From assembly GCA_964412555.1 (NCBI GenBank), contig CAYPPG010000061.1, positions 1-46,659 on the forward strand: 46,659 nucleotides of DNA, read 5' to 3'. Origin of the DNA: CAYPPG01 sp964412555 (GTDB lineage Bacteria; Hinthialibacterota; Hinthialibacteria; Hinthialibacterales; Hinthialibacteraceae). The notes beneath the pieces are model-generated. The model made no database searches. It was not told the origin of the DNA and worked only from the letters and a program-made list of their open reading frames with translations. Both the position numbers and the translations under genes were made by a program. Shown here piece after piece: positions 35,036 to 42,753 of this stretch (its first letter is position 1; each line of letters opens with the position of its first letter).

Positions 35036-36679
35036 CTATTCATCTTCCTTCAAATCCGGTGGTTCGATCATTTCTCTCAAAAACCGGGTTCCGTTAAAAA
35101 TCAGCGGTTCCGAGTAATGTTTCAACCATGGCTGATGCACAATATATTTTGCCCGGTACCATAAAAACAGGGCTGGAGCCTTTTCATAGATCATATCGTC
35201 GATTCGTTCCAATAAGACAGTTCGTTTTTCCTCTTTCAATTCTTGCTGTGACTTTTCGATTAAACGATCCACTTCTTCATCTTGGAAACGGGCAAAATTC
35301 CCGGCGTTGATTTGAGAAGAATGAAAGAGTGGGAATACAAAATTGTCTCCATCCGGATAATCGGCAAACCAATTGCGGAAAGCGACATCGAATTCGCCTT
35401 CGCGCAGCATTCGCCGGTATGTCACCCATTCGACTTGTAAGATTCTAGTTTTCAGGCCGACTTTTTTCCATTCGGCTTGGATGACTTCACATGTCGTTCG
35501 GACAAAATTTTCCGCCGAAGGAACAAGCAGTCGAATTTCACGATTCAATAATCCTGTTTCTTTCAGAATTACCTTGGCTTGTTCGGGAGCATAGGGAAAA
35601 GGAGTTTGCTCCTTTTTATAGCCGGGTAATCCCACTGGAATCGGGCCGGTGGCGACAGTCCCTGCTCCTTCTCTGACACATTCGAGCACCAATGGTACTT
35701 CGATTGATTGACACATCGCTTTCCGTACTCGGGGTTGATTGAACGGAGCACGCTCGCAATTGAACAATAGCATATCGATGGCGAGCATCGGAGTCAGTTC
35801 GGTATATTCGCTCCATTCCGGATGTGTTTTCCATCGCAATATCTCCACTTCCGGCAATGGATCGATCACAGCCGAGTTCCCGGTTTCAAACTCGGCGATG
35901 GCGGTGAAGGGGCTGCCAATGATCCTCATACGCAAGTTGGAAATATTCGGTTTGCGTCCCCAATACTTCTCATTTCGTGAGAAATCGATAAATTGATCGT
36001 GCTGCCATTCCTGGAATAGCCAGGGACCGCTGCCGATGGGATGTTCCCCGAACGGAATGTTTTTTCCTTCGCTCTGTGCTACTTCCTCCTTCGGAACGAT
36101 TGAAGCTGCCGGCATGGCCAGCATTCCGAGAAAAGGCACAAACGGCTGGTCTAATTGAATTGTCAGTGTGTGATCGTCGTGGATTTGAATATCCTGAATT
36201 CGTTCCAACACCCAGCGAGAGGGTGAAGCCGTTTCCGGATTCAACACACGCTCGAACGAGTATTGAACATCTCCGGCAATCACAGACCGCCCATTCGAAA
36301 ATACAGCACTAGGATTGAGATGAAATGTGTAACGGGTCCCATCATCTGAGAATGACCAATCGCTTGCCAAATCGGGTTGGATTTTGGCTTGATGGTCAAA
36401 CCGGACTAAATTGGAAAAAACAAGCCCGACCAAGCGGCCATCCAACACGCCCCATGACCGCGCCGGATCGAGTGTCGGGGGATCGCGGGGGTCGTATAGG
36501 ACTAATTGATCCGGATCGGCGGGAGGCATGAAAAAAGAGCCGCCATATTGAGAATGTTTCGAAGAGGGAGGAGAGCATCCCGATAGAGTTAATAAGATCA
36601 CCATCGGCAGGATATTCAATCCTTCGGTTTTTCTTCTCAACCATAGCCGGAAGAGTTTTTTTAACGATAGAATTGCCAT
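35036..36679 (-). CDS. ABC transporter solute-binding lipoprotein (family 5)
   Basis: The ATG at 36679 gives 547 residues with a basic N-region and a lipobox, LTLSGC, with Cys35. A longer reading reaching 36718 is possible, but it would overlap the divergent gene's promoter space. The body matches family 5 binding proteins: DPPTLDPARSWGVLDGRLVG near the start, GSGPWLFQEW in the middle and a long C-terminal lobe. It captures peptide-like substrates outside the membrane for the two permeases downstream. The matching ATPases must lie elsewhere or be missing. Confidence 0.88.
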   Translation of the reverse strand: MAILSLKKLFRLWLRRKTEGLNILPMVILLTLSGCSPPSSKHSQYGGSFFMPPADPDQLVLYDPRDPPTLDPARSWGVLDGRLVGLVFSNLVRFDHQAKIQPDLASDWSFSDDGTRYTFHLNPSAVFSNGRSVIAGDVQYSFERVLNPETASPSRWVLERIQDIQIHDDHTLTIQLDQPFVPFLGMLAMPAASIVPKEEVAQSEGKNIPFGEHPIGSGPWLFQEWQHDQFIDFSRNEKYWGRKPNISNLRMRIIGSPFTAIAEFETGNSAVIDPLPEVEILRWKTHPEWSEYTELTPMLAIDMLLFNCERAPFNQPRVRKAMCQSIEVPLVLECVREGAGTVATGPIPVGLPGYKKEQTPFPYAPEQAKVILKETGLLNREIRLLVPSAENFVRTTCEVIQAEWKKVGLKTRILQVEWVTYRRMLREGEFDVAFRNWFADYPDGDNFVFPLFHSSQINAGNFARFQDEEVDRLIEKSQQELKEEKRTVLLERIDDMIYEKAPALFLWYRAKYIVHQPWLKHYSEPLIFNGTRFLREMIEPPDLKEDE

Positions 36680-36740
36680 ACTATTATATATCAATACTTG
36701 AAAGAAATTATTCATCAATTCATTGAAGGTTGAATTCGAT

Positions 36741-37499
36741 ATGTCAAACCCTACCTTACGTTTCGTGCATGAGCCATATGATCAAGAAACCGTCGATACA
36801 ATCATCGAGAATTTCCGCGAAAAAGGATATGCCACACTTCCCGATTTGTATGTTCGAGAAAGCGTAGATGATTTTGTGCAGGAAATCCATGATGTCATGT
36901 ATTTTAACGGCATCGAGATGAAAATTCCCGATGATTCACCTGTCATCATCTGGCCGGGACAAGCTCCCCGCATTCGTCAGATTTTACCATTGACGTTGGG
37001 AAGGTCCCAGGCGAAACCGTTGCCATCGATGTATATGTCTGTATGGGTCATTCAACCGGAAGACCAACCCGATATTGTTCCGAAGTGGCACAAAGATCGT
37101 GAACCGGAAGGAATGCCCGATAACCATTATCACTACCCCATCGATGTCTTTGTCGGTTTGTATTTCGAAGATATGAAATTGGAGCATGGACCTGCCAAAA
37201 TTATTGCCGGTTCCCATCGCGACGGGACATTGAATCCATATGCCGAAGGGCCGGAAGAATTGATGATTTGCCGGAAGCAAGACGGCATTTTGCTGGATCA
37301 GCGCGCCTGGCATTGCGGCACTCCAAGAACAGCGCCTGGGGTGCGAATCTTGGCCTGTTATGGATATTATGCCGTTCCTCTTTTTTATTCTTCGACGATC
37401 CCTATGCCTAGAGCACAGCGGGAAGCCTGGCTACGGGCAAAATCAAGGAAAGATCAAGTATTTTTCGGTGGAATATTCGATCCGCTGAGAAATTTGTGA
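36741..37499 (+). CDS. Phytanoyl-CoA dioxygenase (PhyH) family protein
   Basis: 252 residues from the ATG at 36741, with GAAGG upstream; a TTG at 36723 is an alternative. The iron site appears as H117/D119 in WHKD and H191 in RAWHCGTPR, with R196 or R202 as the likely 2-oxoglutarate contact. Members hydroxylate small organic molecules using Fe(II), oxygen and 2-oxoglutarate. The gene diverges from the transporter operon, sharing a 61-base promoter region. Its substrate is unknown. Confidence 0.85.
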   Translation: MSNPTLRFVHEPYDQETVDTIIENFREKGYATLPDLYVRESVDDFVQEIHDVMYFNGIEMKIPDDSPVIIWPGQAPRIRQILPLTLGRSQAKPLPSMYMSVWVIQPEDQPDIVPKWHKDREPEGMPDNHYHYPIDVFVGLYFEDMKLEHGPAKIIAGSHRDGTLNPYAEGPEELMICRKQDGILLDQRAWHCGTPRTAPGVRILACYGYYAVPLFYSSTIPMPRAQREAWLRAKSRKDQVFFGGIFDPLRNL

Positions 37500-37508
37500 T
37501 TTTTTATA

Positions 37509-37536
37509 TTGACAGTTCAAAACTTTTTAGTATACT
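37509..37536 (+). promoter_or_regulatory. Promoter of the leuA leader
   Basis: TTGACA at 37509-37514 and TATACT at 37531-37536 with a 16-base spacer match the sigma-70 consensus closely. Transcription would start near 37543, just before the T-box leader. Confidence 0.75.
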
Positions 37537-37542
37537 ATCGCA

Positions 37543-37812
37543 CTACAATTTATTTCGAAAGACGGTGAAGAGGAGTAGTAGGCCTGCTGCAGGATCAAAG
37601 AGAGCCGGTGAAGGCTGCGAACCGGTATCCAAAGTTGCCGAACTCGCCTTGGAGTCGCCTCCGCGAACATTCGCACCGAATCAGTAGTAGAGGCCGGATC
37701 GTGACCGTAATCTCACGCAATGAAGGATGTTCCGATTCGGAATATCAAATCAGGGTGGTACCACGGGATTGCAAACAACAACCCCGTCCCTGGAAAGGGA
37801 CGGGGTTTTTTT
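37543..37812 (+). promoter_or_regulatory. Leucine T-box riboswitch with terminator, upstream of leuA
   Basis: The hallmarks are present in order. AGAGAGCCGG and GCGAACCGG fit stem I; GAACTCGCCTTGGAG carries a probable specifier codon CTC (37643-37645) for leucine; and the conserved T-box AGGGTGGTACCACGGG lies at 37752-37767. A strong terminator follows: AACCCCGTCCC pairs with GGGACGGGGTT (37780-37807), then a T-run to 37812. Uncharged tRNA-Leu would stabilise the antiterminator and let transcription reach leuA. Confidence 0.93.
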
Positions 37813-37840
37813 ATTGATCTTGGAAAGACCGTCAAAAAGC

Positions 37841-37940
37841 GGGTATCCAGGGAAAACAAAGTCTGTCCTGGCTGCTAGTAAGGCACTAAGTTTTTTGTTT
37901 CCGGGTAGCCAGGGCAAGCGAAGTCTGCCCTGGCTGCTGG
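37841..37940. repeat. Two hairpin elements between T-box and leader ORF
   Basis: Two related copies, 37841-37878 and 37903-37940, share GGGTA.CCAGGG..AA and GTCTG.CCTGGCTGCT. In copy 2 the stem AGCCAGGGCA (37907-37916) / TGCCCTGGCT (37926-37935) is perfect, around the loop AGCGAAGTC, the same loop as the hairpin inside the 1021-residue ORF. They lie in the transcript beyond the T-box terminator. Confidence 0.75.
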
Positions 37941-37982
37941 AAAGTGGATTAAAAATATCCATTATATATCCGAAAGGAGGTG

Positions 37983-38120
37983 ATGATCGTGTTGGGCCTT
38001 AGTAGTGAATTAAACGACGAAAGCGACCTTTGTGACTTAGGACTTAACCGGGCAAACGAAAAACAAATCAAGACGATCAAGAAACGATCATCACCAAAAA
38101 TTCGGAAAGGAAGATATTGA
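37983..38120 (+). CDS. Short leucine-rich leader ORF ahead of leuA
   Basis: An ORF of 45 codons from the ATG at 37983, or 43 from the GTG at 37989. AAAGGAGG at 37973-37980 is an excellent ribosome site, best spaced for the GTG. The peptide has six leucines in its first 21 residues (MIVLGLSSEL...LCDLGL), read by TTG, CTT and TTA codons. Its TGA ends two bases before the leuA ATG, which favours coupling. The site GGTGATGATCG (37979-37989) is fully complementary to CGATCATCACC (38085-38095). It may be a regulatory peptide rather than a functional protein. Confidence 0.5.
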   Translation: MIVLGLSSELNDESDLCDLGLNRANEKQIKTIKKRSSPKIRKGRY

Positions 38121-38122
38121 TC

Positions 38123-39667
38123 ATGAAAGATCAAAATAAAATTATCATATTCGATACCACGCTGAGAGACGGCGAACAATCTCCGGGTTTCAGCATGAAC
38201 TTGCAAGAAAAAGTAGAATTTGCGTTTCAGTTGAAGCGCTTGGGTGTAGATGTCATCGAAGCAGGATTCCCGATTTCCTCAGAAGGTGATTTCGAGGCTG
38301 TAAAAGCGGTGGCTGAGAAAGTGGAAGGCCCGCAAATCTGCGGTTTGGCGCGCGCGATGGAAAAAGATATCGATCGTTGCTGGGAAGCGGTACAGCATTC
38401 CAAGAATCCCCGCATCCATACATTCATCGCCACCAGCAGCATTCATGTCGAGAAGAAATTGAAAAAAACCGGCAAAGAGGTCCGCGATATCGCCGTCAAA
38501 GCGGTGAAACATGCGCGAAAATATACGGAAAACGTGGAATTCTCTACGGAAGACGCCGCCCGCACGGACCGAGATTACATCTGCGAGGTCATCGAAGCGG
38601 CCATTGACGCCGGCGCTGCTACTATCAACGTACCTGATACGGTCGGATACTCCAATCCATGGGAATTCGGCGATTTGATCCACTACATCTTTGACAAAGT
38701 GCCTAATGTTCATCAGGCGATCATCAGCGTTCACTGCCATAATGATTTGGGATTGGCGGTTTCGAATTCCTTGGCGGCAGTCCGTGAAGGAGCGCGCCAA
38801 CTGGAATGTACCATTAACGGCATCGGAGAACGGGCGGGGAACGCTTCGCTCGAAGAAATCGTAATGAATATCGAAACCCGAAAGAACTTCTTCAACTTCC
38901 ATACCGATATCAATACGGATCAAATCTACCCGACCAGCCGTTTGCTGACACGATTTACCGGAATCGGCGTTCAACCCAATAAGGCGATTGTCGGAGCCAA
39001 TGCATTCGCCCATGAAGCGGGTATTCACCAAGATGGTGTCTTGAAAGAACGTACCACCTATGAAATCATGTCTCCCAAATCGGTGGGATGGACGGGTCAC
39101 TCCATGGTACTTGGTAAGCATTCCGGCCGTCATGCTTTTACATCTCGATTGAAAGAATTAGGATTTCACCTGGAAGGAGAAGAATTGGAAAAAGTTTTCA
39201 ATTCCTTCAAAGGTTTGGCTGATTTGAAAAAGAATGTTTTTGACGAGGACATCATCGCGATTGTCGATGAACAGTCCCGTTCCTCGGATTATGGGAAATA
39301 CACACTGGATGATCTGTCCGTCAACATTGAAAAAGAGCAAAAACCAAATGCGCATGTTCGCATCCGTTCCAATGGAGATATCTTAGAATGTACGGGAAAC
39401 GGTGACGGGGCGTTGGACGCTGCTTTTTCAGCCATCAAGCAACTCACCGATATGGAGGATGCCGTGCTGGTTGATTATCACGTCGGCGCGATAACGACAG
39501 GCACGGATGCCCAAGGATCGGCCAATATTATATTGCGTAAGGGAGAGCGGGAGGCGATCGGACGTGGAACCGATACCGATGTCCTACGCGCCAGCGTGAA
39601 AGCGTTCATCAATGCGGTGAACCGTCTTGTCGCCGGTACTGACCGGGGAAAAACACCTGCCGTTTAA
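38123..39667 (+). CDS. leuA: 2-isopropylmalate synthase
   Basis: 514 residues. This enzyme condenses acetyl-CoA with 2-oxoisovalerate in the first committed step of leucine synthesis. The signature DTTLRDGEQSPGFSMN (quoted in part) is near residue 10, the metal site HCHNDLGLAVSN near 200, and AHEAGIHQDGVLK near 295. The C-terminal third is the LeuA dimer domain that binds leucine for feedback inhibition, typical of the long form. AAAGGAAG precedes the ATG. The gene is controlled by a T-box and possibly by the leader ORF. No other leu genes follow. Confidence 0.97.
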   Translation: MKDQNKIIIFDTTLRDGEQSPGFSMNLQEKVEFAFQLKRLGVDVIEAGFPISSEGDFEAVKAVAEKVEGPQICGLARAMEKDIDRCWEAVQHSKNPRIHTFIATSSIHVEKKLKKTGKEVRDIAVKAVKHARKYTENVEFSTEDAARTDRDYICEVIEAAIDAGAATINVPDTVGYSNPWEFGDLIHYIFDKVPNVHQAIISVHCHNDLGLAVSNSLAAVREGARQLECTINGIGERAGNASLEEIVMNIETRKNFFNFHTDINTDQIYPTSRLLTRFTGIGVQPNKAIVGANAFAHEAGIHQDGVLKERTTYEIMSPKSVGWTGHSMVLGKHSGRHAFTSRLKELGFHLEGEELEKVFNSFKGLADLKKNVFDEDIIAIVDEQSRSSDYGKYTLDDLSVNIEKEQKPNAHVRIRSNGDILECTGNGDGALDAAFSAIKQLTDMEDAVLVDYHVGAITTGTDAQGSANIILRKGEREAIGRGTDTDVLRASVKAFINAVNRLVAGTDRGKTPAV

Positions 39668-39712
39668 TTGGCTTCATGATACCGTAGTAAGAAATCCCCT
39701 GTTATCTTAGGA

Positions 39713-39779
39713 ATAGGATAAAAAGGGCAAGCGTCCCGCCTGCGTTACTAAGGCAAACGAGACGCTTGCTCTATCCTAT
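39713..39779. repeat. 67-bp palindromic dispersed element after leuA
   Basis: Outer arms ATAGGATA (39713-39720) and TATCCTAT (39772-39779) are perfectly complementary. Next to them are GGGCAAGCGTC (39725-39735) and GACGCTTGCTC (39761-39771), which pair but for one G-T position. The centre holds CCCGCCTGCG. It resembles the element at 20931-20989 and may also serve as a leuA transcript terminus. Confidence 0.75.
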
Positions 39780-39848
39780 AGGTGTTCATCTCAAGTCCGA
39801 TAGAGATAGTTAAGGGAAAACAAGAATAATGGCAAACGGAGGGCGAAT

Positions 39849-41813
39849 GTGTGTATTGGATTCTTCAAAAGCCGTTTTGGCTTTTTTATATCGTTGAAAT
39901 TAATCCTTTTTGTTACAATATTGCCTTCTCATACCAATATCTTGATCAACGAATTCCTCACCGCCACAGATACTACCGATGCAAACAATACACCTTTGGA
40001 GTGGATTGAAGTGTATAATGCCGGTCCGGATACGATTGATCTGAACGGCTATACCCTCACCGATGATCCCCTTGCTCCTGCAAAGTGGCATTTGCCGTCA
40101 ATCATTTTATCGCCTGGCACCTACCTCTTGATTTGGGCGACAGGATACGATCTTCTCGGTCCAACGGAATATCACACCAATTTCCGCCTGCGAAAGGCGG
40201 GGGAATATCTTGCCCTCAACCGGCCGGATGGTTCACCGGCGGATAGCATAACATATCCCCCTCAACGCCGTGATATTTCCTATGGCCGCCAGCCGGACGG
40301 AAATCGGGAATGGGGTTATTTTCCCGATCCCACTCCGAAAAGTTCCAATACAACGGAATGGGCGTATGGTTTTTCCGCGCCTCCGTATGTTTCCAGTCCA
40401 GCGGGAGTGTATTCTGAACCGATTTCAATAACGTTGACTGCGACGGAATCGGATACAATTATTCGCTTCACAACGGATGGTTCCATACCGGATGAATCCA
40501 GTGAGCTGTACCGAAAGCCGATTTCGGTCACTCAAACAATGCCTCTTCGCGTTCGGACTTTCCGTGATGAATACTTTCCCGGAGATGTGATTACCTATAC
40601 ATACATTATTCGTGAGCGCATTGTGCTGCCGATTTTGTCTTTGGTAACCGAGCCTCCCAATCTTTGGGATCGAAGAACGGGAATATATGAGAATTCACAA
40701 CAGCACGGCCGGGAATGGGAACGGCCTGTCAGTGTGGAATATTTCAATCGACAAGGCACACGTGAATTCGCCGAGAATGCCGGTATCCGCATTCATGGAG
40801 GGGCTTCCCGCACCCGTTCTCCCAAACGGTCGTTTCGGCTTTATTTCCGGTCGGAGTATGGTCCCACAATGTTGGAGTACCCTTTGTTTCCTTCGACGAG
40901 TGTCAACTCCTTTGATCAATTGGTACTGCGCGCGGGATTCAACGATACATGGGGATATGATCGGGAGATGCAGCGGGATACAGCCATTTATGTCAGCGAT
41001 CAAGTCGTGCGCAATCTTTTTCTCGATATGGGGCAGGTTGCAAGCCACGGGATATTTACAGAATTGTATCTCAACGGGGAATATTGGGGATTGTATAATC
41101 CGTGCGAACGCATCCATGAGGATTTTTTGCAATCCCATTACAGTTCGGAAATGTGGGATGTCATCGTCGATGAAGAAATTCACGATGGGGACGGAGAGAC
41201 TTGGAACGAGTTTAAACGATGGGTGGCACGAAACGATCTATCCCAACCGGCAGCCTATCAGGCTGTACAGCAAAAAGTCGATTTGGAAAATTTCACCGAT
41301 TATATTATCCTCAATGTATGGGTGCAGAATTACGATTGGCCTCATCACAATTGGTATGCCGCGCGCGAACGCCATCCCTTCGGCTCGTGGAAATTCTTTT
41401 TGTGGGATGTCGAATATAGCTTCGGTTCCGGCATTCACGGGTATCAAGTGAATCAAAATACCTTCAACAATGCAACCGATTCGGGAAAAGGACTCATCGG
41501 ATTGCTCTTCGGTAAACTGATACATAATCCGGAGTACCGGACTTATTTCTGGTTGCAGTTGCAGCATCATCTCGCGGTATCCTTAGAGGAAGAACATGTG
41601 TTGAAACGATTGGAGGAACAACTGGATATCGTTCGCCCCGCCATTCCTGCAGAGGCGGAAAAATGGGGGGAGGGGAAAACACTTTCGGATTGGGAACGAG
41701 CCGCACAATTAGCCCGTGATTTTGTAAAAGAGAGAACTCCAATTGTTGTCGATTTTATCAACCGCGAGATTGGTCCTCCACCTGTTGCAGTTGAGCGGTG
41801 GCAACTTTATTGA
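39849..41813 (+). CDS. Secreted CotH-kinase-like protein with lamin-tail domain
   Basis: 654 residues, starting at GTG with GGAGG upstream. After a signal peptide (to about 28) comes a lamin-tail domain (29-140, ILINEFLTATDTTDANNTPLEW, quoted in part). A chitobiase C-terminal-like domain (180-250, IRFTTDGSIPDES) is followed by the CotH domain (255-640), with GIRIHGGASRTRSPKRSFRL (quoted in part) and YLNGEYWGLYNPCERI. CotH proteins are atypical kinases that phosphorylate proteins. In this branch they are usually secreted along with carbohydrate-binding domains. Expected key residues such as the conserved Lys and Asp are present in the general region but cannot be assigned safely. Confidence 0.88.
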   Translation: MCIGFFKSRFGFFISLKLILFVTILPSHTNILINEFLTATDTTDANNTPLEWIEVYNAGPDTIDLNGYTLTDDPLAPAKWHLPSIILSPGTYLLIWATGYDLLGPTEYHTNFRLRKAGEYLALNRPDGSPADSITYPPQRRDISYGRQPDGNREWGYFPDPTPKSSNTTEWAYGFSAPPYVSSPAGVYSEPISITLTATESDTIIRFTTDGSIPDESSELYRKPISVTQTMPLRVRTFRDEYFPGDVITYTYIIRERIVLPILSLVTEPPNLWDRRTGIYENSQQHGREWERPVSVEYFNRQGTREFAENAGIRIHGGASRTRSPKRSFRLYFRSEYGPTMLEYPLFPSTSVNSFDQLVLRAGFNDTWGYDREMQRDTAIYVSDQVVRNLFLDMGQVASHGIFTELYLNGEYWGLYNPCERIHEDFLQSHYSSEMWDVIVDEEIHDGDGETWNEFKRWVARNDLSQPAAYQAVQQKVDLENFTDYIILNVWVQNYDWPHHNWYAARERHPFGSWKFFLWDVEYSFGSGIHGYQVNQNTFNNATDSGKGLIGLLFGKLIHNPEYRTYFWLQLQHHLAVSLEEEHVLKRLEEQLDIVRPAIPAEAEKWGEGKTLSDWERAAQLARDFVKERTPIVVDFINREIGPPPVAVERWQLY

Positions 41814-41831
41814 CCTTTAAGAAGTATACCA

Positions 41832-42179
41832 ATGCGTATTCGAATGAAGCGAGCCTATGACAAGCCGGCAAAGAACGACGGGTATCGAATTTTGGTCGAT
41901 CGGATGTGGCCGCGCGGAATCAAAAAAGAGGACGCGAATATCGACCTCTGGCTGAAAGAAATCGCCCCCAGCAGCAACCTGCGCAAATGGTTCAAACACG
42001 ATCCGGACAAATGGCCGGAATTCAAATCGCGTTATTTTAAGGAATTGGAACAAAAAACGGAGGAAGTGGAAGAACTCCGCAAACGAGCGGAAGAAAAAAC
42101 GGTGACTTTGATTTTTTCTGCGAAAGATCCGGAATATAACAATGCGGTTGCTTTGAAGGAATACATAGAAACGCAATAA
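41832..42179 (+). CDS. DUF488 family protein
   Basis: 115 residues. The strongly conserved start KRAYDKPAKNDGYRILVDRMWPRG (quoted in part) identifies the DUF488 / YeaO-like family, whose function is not established. It follows the CotH gene by 18 bases on the same strand and could be co-transcribed. The length is typical and no signal peptide is present, so it is cytoplasmic. Confidence 0.9.
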   Translation: MRIRMKRAYDKPAKNDGYRILVDRMWPRGIKKEDANIDLWLKEIAPSSNLRKWFKHDPDKWPEFKSRYFKELEQKTEEVEELRKRAEEKTVTLIFSAKDPEYNNAVALKEYIETQ

Positions 42180-42327
42180 GCAGTAACAAAATATGGAGAT
42201 TGTTTTCCCATCTTCGGTATATTGAGACATCATATATTTCCAAATCCCATTTCTCTTTCCCGATCATTCTCAAGCTAAAACAAAAAAGTTGACTTCGGCA
42301 ACAGAGATTGACTTTCTTTCATAAAGA

Positions 42328-42540
42328 ATGATAAATTATCATCAATTTAACGGGGAATATACAGACGTGCATCTGTTGCCGGATTCTCCCTGCATCGACG
42401 CGGGGGATTCCGGTCCTTCTTGCAACGACGCTCTTCTGCCACCAGTATTGGGTTCAGAGCGCTGCGATATGGGTGCTTACGGTGGTGCAGGCAACTCTGA
42501 ATGGTTAGTAACGCAGGAACCGGTAGCTGTCTATGATTAA
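42328..42540 (+). pseudogene. Remnant of a choice-of-anchor / beta-helix surface protein
   Basis: 70 residues. LLPDSPCIDAGDSGPSCND (quoted in part) and CDMGAYGGAGNSEW are the C-terminal signature of right-handed beta-helix surface proteins of the choice-of-anchor type. It lacks the helix repeats, a signal peptide and a ribosome site, and ends VAVYD followed by a stop. VAVYD is also the first strand of the tandem module in the PI-PLC protein, so the stop falls where that module would begin. This looks like a decayed gene end. Confidence 0.65.
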
Positions 42541-42642
42541 ATGATGTACTGAATCATGGAATACCGGCAATCTTCTATCAAATGGGATTCAGAAAAACGA
42601 ATAAAAAATTTCTAGTGATCATCGTATCAGTTCAGCTAACTA

Positions 42643-42671
42643 GTAGGGGTAGGTTTCAAACCTACCCCTAC
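42643..42671. repeat. 29-bp perfect palindrome
   Basis: GTAGGGGTAGGTTT (42643-42656) and its exact reverse complement (42658-42671) flank a single C. Short perfect palindromes of this style are seen as dispersed repeats in several candidate phyla, from memory. It lies between the beta-helix remnant and the giant secreted gene and could stop transcription. Confidence 0.8.
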
Positions 42672-42753
42672 ATAAAAATGGAGTAGCGATTTTTTTGATA
42701 TTGAAATACAATTTTTATATCGTAATCATACAAAATTTAAGAGAGCGAGTCTT

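Noticed and set aside
40687..41451. ORF of 254 codons in another frame of the CotH gene
   Set aside because: A shadow frame inside a conserved protein; it lacks domain patterns and has unusual Met/Ile/Arg content.
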